DNA of 7,714 bases from Microcaldota archaeon (GCA_027449585.1 DAIDLJ010000033.1:1-7714), one strand, 5' to 3'; shown: positions 1 to 6,107, numbered from the stretch's first letter. Notes: a model not told the origin generated them from the sequence alone. Numbers and translations are program-made.

Positions 1-134
1 CACACGGCAACGCCGCCAAAGGCTATGGCATCCTTCTCATATACTGCTGCAAGTTTTTCGTTTGCGCGCAGCAAATTGGCTATATTCATTGCGCCCATGC
101 CATCTTCGACCATGCTTGGTATTCTAGTCTTCAC
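1..134 (-). CDS. Unrecognised protein, N-terminal fragment (runs off the window)
   Basis: Reading the minus strand, an open frame runs from a stop at 174-176 to the window edge, so at most the first 45 or so residues are visible. Possible starts are GTG at 143, GTG at 134 (used here), ATG at 113 and further ATGs at 98 and 89. The visible peptide is mixed and protein-like: a short basic start, then a helical stretch with NLLRANEKLAAVYEKD, ending in a small hydrophobic run AIAFGGVAV. I do not recognise the family and assign no function. It is transcribed divergently from Alba. TATA-like sequences upstream on this strand lie at about 174-182 (CTTAAATAG) and 147-156; the first would suit the GTG at 143, the second the ATG at 113. 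The frame is probably coding because it is open to the edge and has promoter-like DNA upstream, but the start is unresolved. Confidence 0.55.
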   Translation of the reverse strand, partial: MKTRIPSMVEDGMGAMNIANLLRANEKLAAVYEKDAIAFGGVAV

Positions 135-328
135 TGTCCGCACCCGATATATGTAATAATCTGCAATTTTCTGCTATTTAAGCCCTATTATTTTATTAAA
201 TCCAACATAAAACGTTGTTTTTTTGTCACGTGCTGCAGGATTATTTATTGAACATTGGATTTTGATAGCTGATAGGGAAGCGGTCAAAACTGAATAGTTA
301 TCTGGATTTTTATTTCAAATTCAGAAGC

Positions 329-336
329 TTTAAATA
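329..336 (+). promoter_or_regulatory. TATA-like box for the Alba gene
   Basis: The octamer TTTAAATA matches the archaeal box A and is preceded by purine-rich AGAAGC, which could serve as the TFB recognition element. With the usual spacing of about 26 nt, transcription would start near 358, giving a leader of roughly 50 nt. Unlike several other genes here, Alba would then not be leaderless, which fits the purine-rich run just before its ATG. Confidence 0.5.
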
Positions 337-369
337 AAGAAGACATCCATTAAATTCAATTGATTTAGC

Positions 370-389
370 TTAAGTCAGTTTACACTTAA
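370..389 (+). repeat. Perfect 6-bp inverted repeat in the Alba leader
   Basis: TTAAGT at 370-375 and ACTTAA at 384-389 are perfect reverse complements separated by 8 nt. The element lies 18 nt before the Alba ATG, inside the predicted leader. It could be an operator or a small RNA hairpin near the ribosome binding site. Both arms are AT-rich, so chance is possible. Confidence 0.45.
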
Positions 390-396
390 ACAATAC

Positions 397-403
397 AAGG
401 GAT
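397..403 (+). promoter_or_regulatory. Weak ribosome binding site of Alba
   Basis: AAGGGAT ends 4 nt before the ATG at 408. It is a partial match to the anti-Shine-Dalgarno sequence and supports this start over the internal ATG at codon 14. Most other genes in the window have no such motif. Confidence 0.4.
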
Positions 404-407
404 TAAA

Positions 408-716
408 ATGGCAGAACAATACGAAGACGAAGTACAAACTGAGGGCATGCCTGGAAACATAGTGCTGGTCGGAAAGAAGCCGCCCATGAACTATGTGCTT
501 GCAGTGGTAACGCAATTCAACAACGGCGTAAATCGCGTAAAGATCAGGGCGAGGGGAAATTCCATATCAAGAGCCGTTGATGTAGCTGAGATATCGCGGC
601 ACAGATTTGTAACAGATGCAAAAGTCGACGAGATAAACATAGGCTCTGAGGAGATAGCAAACGAGGACGGCACAAAGTCCAAGGTCAGCTCGATAGAGAT
701 AACCCTGGCAAAGTAA
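408..716 (+). CDS. albA: Alba DNA/RNA-binding chromatin protein
   Basis: This is a member of the Alba family, small dimeric archaeal chromatin proteins that coat DNA and also bind RNA. The 102 residues cover the whole family fold. The hallmark stretch runs from about residue 16, with GNIVLVGKKPPMNYVLAV and then KIRARGNSISRAVDVAE; the C-terminal strand region ends SSIEITLAK. The adjacent lysines K23 and K24 correspond to the DNA-contacting Lys16/Lys17 pair of Sulfolobus Alba, where Lys16 acetylation weakens DNA binding. The first 13 residues form an acidic, probably disordered tail with five acidic residues. The ATG at 408 follows a weak Shine-Dalgarno. A second ATG at codon 14, right before the fold, is a possible alternative start. 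The gene is monocistronic: divergent gene upstream, strong hairpin directly after the stop, convergent gene beyond. Confidence 0.95.
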   Translation: MAEQYEDEVQTEGMPGNIVLVGKKPPMNYVLAVVTQFNNGVNRVKIRARGNSISRAVDVAEISRHRFVTDAKVDEINIGSEEIANEDGTKSKVSSIEITLAK

Positions 717-729
717 TCTATTGCTTTCC

Positions 730-764
730 GGCTCCGGGAGAGATTCCCGGAGTCAACTCTTTTT
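730..764 (+). terminator. Hairpin plus T-run after Alba
   Basis: Bases 730-739 pair with 745-754, giving a 10-bp stem (one G-T wobble at 731/753) around a 5-nt loop, GAGAT. The stem core CTCCGGGA/TCCCGGAG is perfect and GC-rich. A T-rich tail follows, with five consecutive T at 760-764. This resembles an intrinsic terminator for Alba. On the minus strand no T-run follows the stem, so it is directional. The right arm contains the first bases of the stop codon of the convergent CBS gene (753-755). Confidence 0.7.
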
Positions 765-1118
765 ATATGCGTTTACTATATCCGTAGAAGTAACCACTCC
801 TACGCATATCATTGAGTACCTGTTTTCAACCACCGGCAACCTTCCCACACCATATTCTATCATGACTCCAGCGGCATCCTCGAGCCTTGCATCTGCCTCT
901 ATGAAAATGGGCCGGTCCATGATCTTGCCGACTTCGGCTCCATCGCCCAGTTTTTTCTCAAGGTTTGCCGAAGTGATTATGCCGCAGAGTCTCTCATCCT
1001 CCACTACAGGCATGAGATCGACTTTTGCTGCTTCCGCTAGCTTAAGCGCAGAGTCGGCCTTAGTTGTACTTGAAACTCCGACGAACTGCTTCTGCATGAA
1101 ATCCTTTACGGCTACCAT
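753..1118 (-). CDS. Protein of two CBS domains
   Basis: The 121-residue product consists almost entirely of a tandem CBS (Bateman) pair, a module that usually binds adenine nucleotides such as AMP, ATP or S-adenosylmethionine and acts as an energy or ligand sensor. CBS1 covers about residues 1-57, with LMPVVEDERLCGIITSANL; CBS2 covers about 63-119, with GRLPVVENR and GVVTSTDIVNAY. The G-I/V-I/V-T-S-x-D/N-I/L signature occurs in both halves (46-53 and 107-114). There is no fused enzymatic, membrane or DNA-binding domain, so its partner is unknown. The ATG at 1118 is preferred; an in-frame TTG at 1124 would add two residues. It is convergent with Alba and divergent from aspS, sharing a 46-nt promoter region with the latter. 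Cytosolic; family assignment is firm, role is not. Confidence 0.9.
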   Translation of the reverse strand: MVAVKDFMQKQFVGVSSTTKADSALKLAEAAKVDLMPVVEDERLCGIITSANLEKKLGDGAEVGKIMDRPIFIEADARLEDAAGVMIEYGVGRLPVVENRYSMICVGVVTSTDIVNAYKKS

Positions 1119-1127
1119 GCTCAACGA

Positions 1128-1135
1128 TATATAAT
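1128..1135 (+). promoter_or_regulatory. TATA-like box for the aspS operon
   Basis: TATATAAT lies within the 46-nt divergent spacer. With 26-nt spacing, transcription would start near 1157-1158, leaving about 7 nt before the GTG of aspS. The box is only 9 nt from the ATG of the divergent CBS gene. Confidence 0.5.
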
Positions 1136-1146
1136 GGCTGCCAAGG

Positions 1147-1154
1147 TTTAAAAT
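1147..1154 (-). promoter_or_regulatory. TATA-like box for the CBS-domain gene
   Basis: On the minus strand this reads ATTTTAAA. A 26-nt spacing puts the start of transcription at about 1124, 6 nt before the ATG at 1118, so the message would be nearly leaderless. It lies 10 nt from the aspS start codon. Confidence 0.4.
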
Positions 1155-1164
1155 TTTATGCAGC

Positions 1165-2484
1165 GTGATAATATCCGGTGTTGTTCTGTCAAGCGCATAT
1201 AGGACCCATTACATTGCACAGTTAAGCCCGGAGATGGACGGCATTGAGGTCACGCTAGGAGGATGGGTCCATGAGGTCAGGAATATAGGCAAGATAGTCT
1301 TCATACTCCTAAGGGACCACAGCGGCATAGTGCAGGTGATAGGAAAGGAGGGGATAACACCATCGGAAGTGATATCTTCAATGAACCTGCCCAAGGAGAG
1401 CGTTGTGATGATCAGGGGGAAGGTAAGAAAGAGCAAGGAGAGCAGGCTAGGATTTGAGATCGTACCCTCAGAGATAAAGAATCTTAATCCACTAGAGGCA
1501 GGCATACCTTTCGAGGTAACTGGAAAGGTTCCAGCGGACATAGACGTAAGGCTTGATAACAGATATATTGACCTTAGGAGACTTGAGACAACTTCAATAT
1601 TCAACATACAGTCAACGATTCTCAACTCTTTCAGGAACACCATGCTAAAGGAGGGGCTTACGGAGATAAGGACCCCTGCTTTGGTGGAGGCTGCCACAGA
1701 AGGCGGCGCGGACCTCTTCCAGGTGGAATACTTCGAGAAGAAGGCATTTCTTGCGCAGTCGCCGCAGCTCTACAAGCAGCTCGCCGTGGTCGGAGGTATG
1801 GATCGTGTCTTCATGGTTGTTCCAGTCTTCAGGGCGGAAAAGCACAATACGGTGTTTCATCTCAACGAGATAACGCAGATGGACGCCGAGCTGGGGTTTG
1901 CGGACCACAACGACGCAATGAAACTGCTAAAGAAAGCGGTCAAGAATATAATAAACGACGTCTCGAAGAAGAACGGGGATGACCTTAAGCGCCTGAACGT
2001 AACATTAAGCAAACCGATAGTCAAGGAGATAACCTACAAGAAGGCGATATCACTTCTGAGCGCCAACGGTCATAAGATGGAATTTGGAGAGGATTTCAAC
2101 AGGGAACAGGAGGATGCACTCTGCAGGCTCCTGGGAGATCTTGTTCTTGTAAAGGAGTACCCTAGGAGCGTAAGGGCGTTTTATAGCATGCCAAACGAAA
2201 AGGACGGACAGGTCTGCAACAGCTTCGACCTCCTCTTCAAGGGGCTCGAGGTATCTAGCGGCGCCCAGAGGATACACATTCCTGAAGTGCTTGTAAGGTC
2301 GATAACGGAGCGTGGACTGAATCCAAGTGACTTTGATTTCTACATAAATGCCTTCAAGAGGGGAGCTCCTCCGCATGCCGGATGGAGCCTTGGGCTTGAA
2401 AGGCTTACAATGAAGATGACCGGGATGCAGAACATACGGGAATGTTGCATGTTCCCAAGGGATCGCGTTAGGCTCAAGCCGTGA
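1165..2484 (+). CDS. aspS: Aspartyl-tRNA synthetase, archaeal type
   Basis: Charges tRNA(Asp), and perhaps tRNA(Asn), with aspartate in the cytosol. At 439 residues it has the usual length of archaeal class IIb AspRS. An N-terminal OB-fold anticodon-binding domain covers about residues 12-110 (YRTHY, then GGWVHEV). The catalytic domain follows: RLDNRYIDLRR, the motif-1 region RTPALVEAATEGG, AQSPQLYKQ, motif 2 FRAEKHNT (222-229), and motif 3 GLER (410-413) near the C-terminus NIRECCMFPRDRVRLKP. All look intact. The start is GTG: it is the only ATG/GTG/TTG in frame between an upstream stop (1132-1134) and the conserved YRTHY block. An out-of-frame ATG at 1158 opens a 14-codon ORF that overlaps the beginning. 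At the position equivalent to Trp26 of the Thermococcus kodakarensis enzyme there is His36, a residue linked to non-discriminating enzymes; the Lys85 equivalent is Arg94 (from memory of that sequence). First gene of a three-gene operon. Confidence 0.96.
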   Translation: MIISGVVLSSAYRTHYIAQLSPEMDGIEVTLGGWVHEVRNIGKIVFILLRDHSGIVQVIGKEGITPSEVISSMNLPKESVVMIRGKVRKSKESRLGFEIVPSEIKNLNPLEAGIPFEVTGKVPADIDVRLDNRYIDLRRLETTSIFNIQSTILNSFRNTMLKEGLTEIRTPALVEAATEGGADLFQVEYFEKKAFLAQSPQLYKQLAVVGGMDRVFMVVPVFRAEKHNTVFHLNEITQMDAELGFADHNDAMKLLKKAVKNIINDVSKKNGDDLKRLNVTLSKPIVKEITYKKAISLLSANGHKMEFGEDFNREQEDALCRLLGDLVLVKEYPRSVRAFYSMPNEKDGQVCNSFDLLFKGLEVSSGAQRIHIPEVLVRSITERGLNPSDFDFYINAFKRGAPPHAGWSLGLERLTMKMTGMQNIRECCMFPRDRVRLKP

Positions 2485-2490
2485 TTATTT

Positions 2491-2976
2491 ATGATCGATA
2501 TAAAAGCAATCAGCACCGATCCTGGAGACGGAAATCAGATTATGATAGGTCAGGCAGGCTTCATAAAGACTGCAGAGGACTTATACGAAGCGCTAATGGG
2601 CGTATCGCCTGAGATAAAGTTCGGACTGGCATTCTCAGAGGCCAGCGGCCCATGCCTGATAAGGAGCGAGGGCAATGACGCCGAGCTGCGCAGCAGGGCA
2701 GAAAAAATATCATCGGACATAGCAGCAGGGCACAGCTTCGTAATAGTCTTCAGGAATGCATTTCCAATAAACGTGAACAATGCTGTCCAAAGCGTCCCAG
2801 AGGTTATAAGCATCTTCTGCTCCACTGCCAACTCAGTCCAGGTCCTTGTCGGGGCCACGGCGCAGGGTAGAGGGATACTTGGAGTGGTAGACGGCAGCTC
2901 TCCTAAGGGTGTGGAGGGTACAGAAGATAAGGCAAAGAGGAAGAAGTTCCTGCGGGACATTGGATATAAGCTCTAG
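2491..2976 (+). CDS. Adenosine-specific kinase (PF04008, COG1839)
   Basis: The 161 residues match the full length of the small archaeal/thermophile family known as adenosine-specific kinase (formerly DUF355), named from structural and ligand work on a Pyrobaculum member. Conserved blocks seen in order are GQAGFIKTAEDLYEAL (20-35), FSEASG (48-53), AGHSFVI (79-85), RNAFPINV (88-95), QGRGILGVVDG (125-135) and the C-terminal RKKFLRDIGYKL. The family is unrelated to the usual ribokinase-type adenosine kinases; its physiological reaction, presumably adenosine to AMP, is less well established than its fold. It has no signal or membrane segment. The ATG lies 6 nt after the aspS stop, so the gene is co-transcribed with aspS; there is no clear Shine-Dalgarno. 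EndoQ follows after 21 nt. Family membership is very likely; biochemical role is inferred from the family name. Confidence 0.9.
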   Translation: MIDIKAISTDPGDGNQIMIGQAGFIKTAEDLYEALMGVSPEIKFGLAFSEASGPCLIRSEGNDAELRSRAEKISSDIAAGHSFVIVFRNAFPINVNNAVQSVPEVISIFCSTANSVQVLVGATAQGRGILGVVDGSSPKGVEGTEDKAKRKKFLRDIGYKL

Positions 2977-2997
2977 CATCTTTTGTGCGATGATATT

Positions 2998-4254
2998 ATG
3001 GAGTGCATAGCGGACCTTCATGTGCACTCGAAATACGCAATGGCTTGCAGCGATCAGCTTACGATTGGCAATATTGCGGAGTCTGCAAGGGAGAAGGGAA
3101 TAGGCCTTGTCAGTACCGGGGATTTCACCCACCCAAGGCATATGTCAGAGATAAAAAAGACATTGGAAGAGCATGGGCCTGGAATTTATAAGATAAAGGG
3201 ATCTTCTAAAAGTACGCAGTTTGTTATCGGAACAGAAGTATGCACAGTATTTGAGGACAGACTTGGCAGATCAAGGAGAATACACCATTGCATACTTGCG
3301 CCAAGTATAGAGGCCGCGGAGCAGGCCAACGAGCATCTGTCCAGGTTTGGAGACCTATCAAGCGATGGACGGCCGTTACTAAACAAGATAAGTCCAGCGC
3401 AGCTTGTTGAAGACCTGATTGGGATAGATCCCGAGATGTTCATCTTTCCTGCGCACTTGTGGACTCCGTGGTTCGGAGCTCTTGGCGAGCATTCGGGATT
3501 CAATTCCATAGAGGAAGCCTATGAGGATCAGGCGATGCACATATATGCGTACGAGACCGGCCTGAGCAGTGACCCTCCAATGAATTGGAGACTATCAAAG
3601 CTTGACAGATATACTCCAATCTCCGGAAGTGATGCGCACTCACTGCCAAAGATGGGAAGGGAGGCTGTAATATTTGACATAGAAGATAAGACTGGCTTTG
3701 CCGATATTACCGGGCGCATAAAGAAGAAGGAGATGAAATTGACTATAGAGTTCTATCCTGAGGAGGGCAAGTATCATTTCGACGGGCATAGGAACTGCTC
3801 AGTATCACTTTCCCCTGATAAGTCAAAGAAATTCGGCAACAGATGCCCAAAGTGCGGCAAGAAACTGACGATAGGCGTCATGCACCGAATCGACGATCTC
3901 GCAGACAGGGAGGCAGGATTCATTCCCAGCGGCGCAGTTCCCTATGTGCATGCAATCCCCCTGCAGGAGGTTATAGCGTACGTGACTGGAAAGGCCACAT
4001 ATTCGGCGCAGGTTAAGAACACCTATTCAAGGATCATTCAGAAGTTTGGGACCGAATTTGATGTACTCATGAAGGCAGACCCAGATAGCATAGCTGAGGT
4101 CGACAAGAAGTTGGCAGAAGGAATAAGGAGAATAAGGGAGGACAAGGCACACGTAATTCCAGGATATGACGGGGTATTTGGAATAATAGACATATTCAAT
4201 GAGGTAAAGCAAGAAAAGTCGGAAGGCATGCAGAAGAGGATAACAGAATTCTAA
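2998..4254 (+). CDS. endoQ: Endonuclease Q, PHP-domain DNA repair nuclease (COG1379)
   Basis: EndoQ nicks DNA 5' to deaminated bases (uracil, hypoxanthine, xanthine) and abasic sites, starting repair. The 418-residue product has the family length. The N-terminal PHP metallophosphoesterase domain carries the metal-ligand motifs: DLHVHS with H8 and H10, GDFTHP with D42 and H45, GTE with E80, HHC at 96-98, PAHLWTPWFG with H153, and GSDAH with D212 and H214. A zinc-binding insert follows with H264-x2-C267 and C283-x2-C286 (HRNC ... CPKC). The helical C-terminal part contains IPLQEVIAYVTGK and HVIPGYDGVFG, typical of this COG. The protein ends QKRITEF, which resembles a PCNA-interacting peptide. 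The ATG at 2998 is chosen because it puts the HxH at residues 8/10; a TTG at 2983 in the same frame would add five residues. Third gene of the operon, 21 nt after the adenosine-specific kinase. Confidence 0.87.
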   Translation: MECIADLHVHSKYAMACSDQLTIGNIAESAREKGIGLVSTGDFTHPRHMSEIKKTLEEHGPGIYKIKGSSKSTQFVIGTEVCTVFEDRLGRSRRIHHCILAPSIEAAEQANEHLSRFGDLSSDGRPLLNKISPAQLVEDLIGIDPEMFIFPAHLWTPWFGALGEHSGFNSIEEAYEDQAMHIYAYETGLSSDPPMNWRLSKLDRYTPISGSDAHSLPKMGREAVIFDIEDKTGFADITGRIKKKEMKLTIEFYPEEGKYHFDGHRNCSVSLSPDKSKKFGNRCPKCGKKLTIGVMHRIDDLADREAGFIPSGAVPYVHAIPLQEVIAYVTGKATYSAQVKNTYSRIIQKFGTEFDVLMKADPDSIAEVDKKLAEGIRRIREDKAHVIPGYDGVFGIIDIFNEVKQEKSEGMQKRITEF

Positions 4255-4260
4255 AAAGGA

Positions 4261-4268
4261 TTTTATAC
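4261..4268 (+). promoter_or_regulatory. TATA box, leaderless promoter of the Lon-like protease
   Basis: TTTTATAC is centred 25-26 nt before the ATG at 4290 and is preceded by the purine run AAAAAGGA, a plausible TFB recognition element. The predicted transcription start coincides with the ATG, so the message should be leaderless. AAAGG (4255-4259) and CCTTT (4268-4272) form an inverted repeat flanking the box. The box begins 7 nt after the EndoQ stop, so the protease can be transcribed separately from the operon. Confidence 0.65.
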
Positions 4269-4289
4269 CTTTCATTCAATACTTTTAGC

Positions 4290-6107
4290 ATGAATTATTA
4301 TCGCACCATAGCACTCGTGCTACTTTTGCTCGGGCCTATCTCATTTGCATACACTGCCCATTTCACAGCGCCTGCGGTCCTCATCGGCCTTGACCGCGGA
4401 GAGATAACTAACATCTCTCTGGCAGTAACTCCAGGAAATGGAACAATAACCGTAAACAGCGGCAGCCCCAATGTCGGCAACGACACAATATCTTCAATAC
4501 ACACTGCTGTTTCATATGCGACGCAATATCTAAATTTCAGCGAGAAAAAGTATAATTTTGCCTTTCAGATAGGGAATAACAATTCAAACATCTCTGGGCC
4601 CAGCGGCGGATTTGCATTCACGCTCCTTACAATATCTGCCCTGGAGAAGAGGCCTCTCCTTGGCAATTTTACTGTTACCGGTACAATCTCTCCTGACGGC
4701 TCGGTAGGGCCTGTCGGAGGGGTTTTTGACAAAGCAGGCGCGGCAAATGCGGTAGACTCAGAGTTTATTCTGGTTCCTTCAGTTGACAGGTTCTCATCAG
4801 AGTATCTGCTTTACTACATGGCGCAGCAGGTATACAAAATACCTGTAATTGAGATAAGCAACGTCTCGCAGGGTCTCCCGTACGCATTTGGCGTAAAAGA
4901 GCCGCAAAACCTTTCGTTTAACATAACAAATGACTATCACGTAGGAACGATTCCAAATGCGAGCATCATATGCCCACTATGCAATGAAAGTGCATTCGGT
5001 CCTCTTACTGCATTCACATTCAATTTCACTCAAAACCAGATAGATCAGATAAACGGCACACTTTTCGGAAGTGCAAAAGTCCAGCTCGATTCTCAGCTAC
5101 AACAGTATAGGCAGATCTCTTCCAAAGGTTATTACTACTCCGGCGCAGACTTTGCATTCATAGAGGATCCAACCGCATTCATGCTAAGATATGCAAACGT
5201 CTCAAAATCACAGGCAAGGCAGATAATTGCAAATATGTCTGCATACTGCAACGCGCTTAACTACACACCCAATATGACTTCACAGAACTACGAGTTCATA
5301 ATCGGAGGTAAACTGCGGCTCTCATGGGCGCTAATGACACTTAAATCAGCGTCCTCTTTCCTGAATTCCTCGCAGACTAGCGACGAGATAATGCAAGCTC
5401 TGCAGGTTGCAGCACCTGCGCAGGCATGGTGCGCGGCGACAAGTGAGATGTACAACATCTCCGCAGGAATGGGAGGATACCCAGTTACGCAATCAAGCAA
5501 TTTAAGAAGCCAGGCCCTTAGCGAGCTTGCCTATGCACAGAAAGTATATGGTAACCAGCTCTACGTTCAGGCCGCTAATTACAGCATCGCTAATAGTGAC
5601 TATGCAACCGCACTTTATTCACTCACATATGCAAACGTGTTCTACAATTCAACCGTTCCGGCATACAATACTACAGCATCAACTGTCTCAATGGCCCTTT
5701 CAAGGGCAACTGGAATATGGCCAACGCAGTTTGCATTGCAGAGCGCATTCTATCTTAACGAGGCAAATGCAAGCAACAGCACGTCAGCGTATGCGCCAGA
5801 CATATATTCAACCGCAAGGCTATCCCTTGCCCTAGGAAGCCTTAATTCAGAGATATATGCCGGATTGACTCCCTCCCATACATATATTGATACAGAAGAG
5901 GCGCAGATAAACGGTCTCTCCGCCCAGGTCCAGACACTTACCTACATGCTCATGCTTGTCATAATACTCCTCATGGTGGTATTTGCAATACTCATATTTC
6001 TTATCGTGAACAGGCCCAAGCAGTCTGAGACAGTGCAATCAATTCCACCAAAGCAGGCGCAGCAGGTGCCAAAGAAATCTATGCCAAAAAGGAGAAGGTC
6101 GCGTTAA
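4290..6107 (+). CDS. Secreted, membrane-anchored Lon-like (S16) serine protease
   Basis: The 605-residue protein begins with a signal peptide: a short start with Arg, a Leu-rich core, and likely cleavage near residue 20. A Lon-type proteolytic domain covers about residues 25-200. The nucleophile is Ser105 in SGPSGGFAF, and the dyad lysine is Lys148 in VGPVGGVFDKAGAA. Their separation of 43 residues equals that of E. coli Lon Ser679/Lys722. No AAA ATPase domain is present, as in the archaeal COG1750 family of exported Lon-like proteases. A long Tyr/Ala/Asn/Ser-rich region (about 200-550) looks helical and has no family I recognise; it contains C228-P-L-C231. One membrane helix at about 552-573 is followed by a Lys/Arg-rich cytoplasmic tail. 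I count 25 N-x-S/T sequons, all on the outer side. Substrates are unknown. The ATG fits both the signal peptide and the leaderless promoter. Its stop overlaps that of UbiA by convergence. Confidence 0.87.
   Translation: MNYYRTIALVLLLLGPISFAYTAHFTAPAVLIGLDRGEITNISLAVTPGNGTITVNSGSPNVGNDTISSIHTAVSYATQYLNFSEKKYNFAFQIGNNNSNISGPSGGFAFTLLTISALEKRPLLGNFTVTGTISPDGSVGPVGGVFDKAGAANAVDSEFILVPSVDRFSSEYLLYYMAQQVYKIPVIEISNVSQGLPYAFGVKEPQNLSFNITNDYHVGTIPNASIICPLCNESAFGPLTAFTFNFTQNQIDQINGTLFGSAKVQLDSQLQQYRQISSKGYYYSGADFAFIEDPTAFMLRYANVSKSQARQIIANMSAYCNALNYTPNMTSQNYEFIIGGKLRLSWALMTLKSASSFLNSSQTSDEIMQALQVAAPAQAWCAATSEMYNISAGMGGYPVTQSSNLRSQALSELAYAQKVYGNQLYVQAANYSIANSDYATALYSLTYANVFYNSTVPAYNTTASTVSMALSRATGIWPTQFALQSAFYLNEANASNSTSAYAPDIYSTARLSLALGSLNSEIYAGLTPSHTYIDTEEAQINGLSAQVQTLTYMLMLVIILLMVVFAILIFLIVNRPKQSETVQSIPPKQAQQVPKKSMPKRRRSR

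Larger units (their letters stand above)
144..407. other. AT-rich divergent intergenic region
   Basis: This stretch separates the truncated minus-strand gene from Alba. It is clearly richer in A and T than the flanking genes. It holds TATA-like elements for both directions, a seven-T run at 218-224 preceded by the palindrome AACGTT, the palindrome CACGTG at 227-232, a small inverted repeat AACT-GAAT-AGTT at 288-299, a direct repeat GATAG at 264-268 and 271-275, and the inverted repeat listed at 370-389. I see no tRNA, no convincing small ORF and no CRISPR-like repeat in it. Confidence 0.6.

Noticed and set aside
218..224. Seven-T run as a terminator on the plus strand
   Set aside because: No plus-strand gene precedes it within the window and there is no stem, so a termination role cannot be supported.
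144..407. Possible tRNA, CRISPR array or attachment site in the AT-rich intergenic region
   Set aside because: No cloverleaf, no regularly spaced repeats and no integrase or direct-repeat pair are visible.
721..1134. Long plus-strand open frame of 137 codons opposite the CBS gene
   Set aside because: It is Ser/Thr-rich with no motif, and the minus strand encodes an unmistakable CBS pair in the same place. It is an antisense shadow.
1209..1697. Minus-strand open frame of 162 codons inside aspS
   Set aside because: The plus strand encodes conserved AspRS sequence throughout; the antisense translation shows no family features.
2550..2960. Minus-strand open frame inside the adenosine-specific kinase gene
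   Set aside because: Shadow of a conserved gene; Ser/Pro/Leu-rich translation with no domain.
5527..5835. Plus-strand out-of-frame ORF inside the protease gene
   Set aside because: His/Gln/Thr-rich translation without motif, fully inside a gene with intact membrane topology.
4290..6107. Repeat protein (TPR-like) call for the middle of the protease
   Set aside because: Helical, Tyr/Ala-rich segments around residues 420-470 suggest it, but the spacing is not regular enough to support a repeat annotation by eye.
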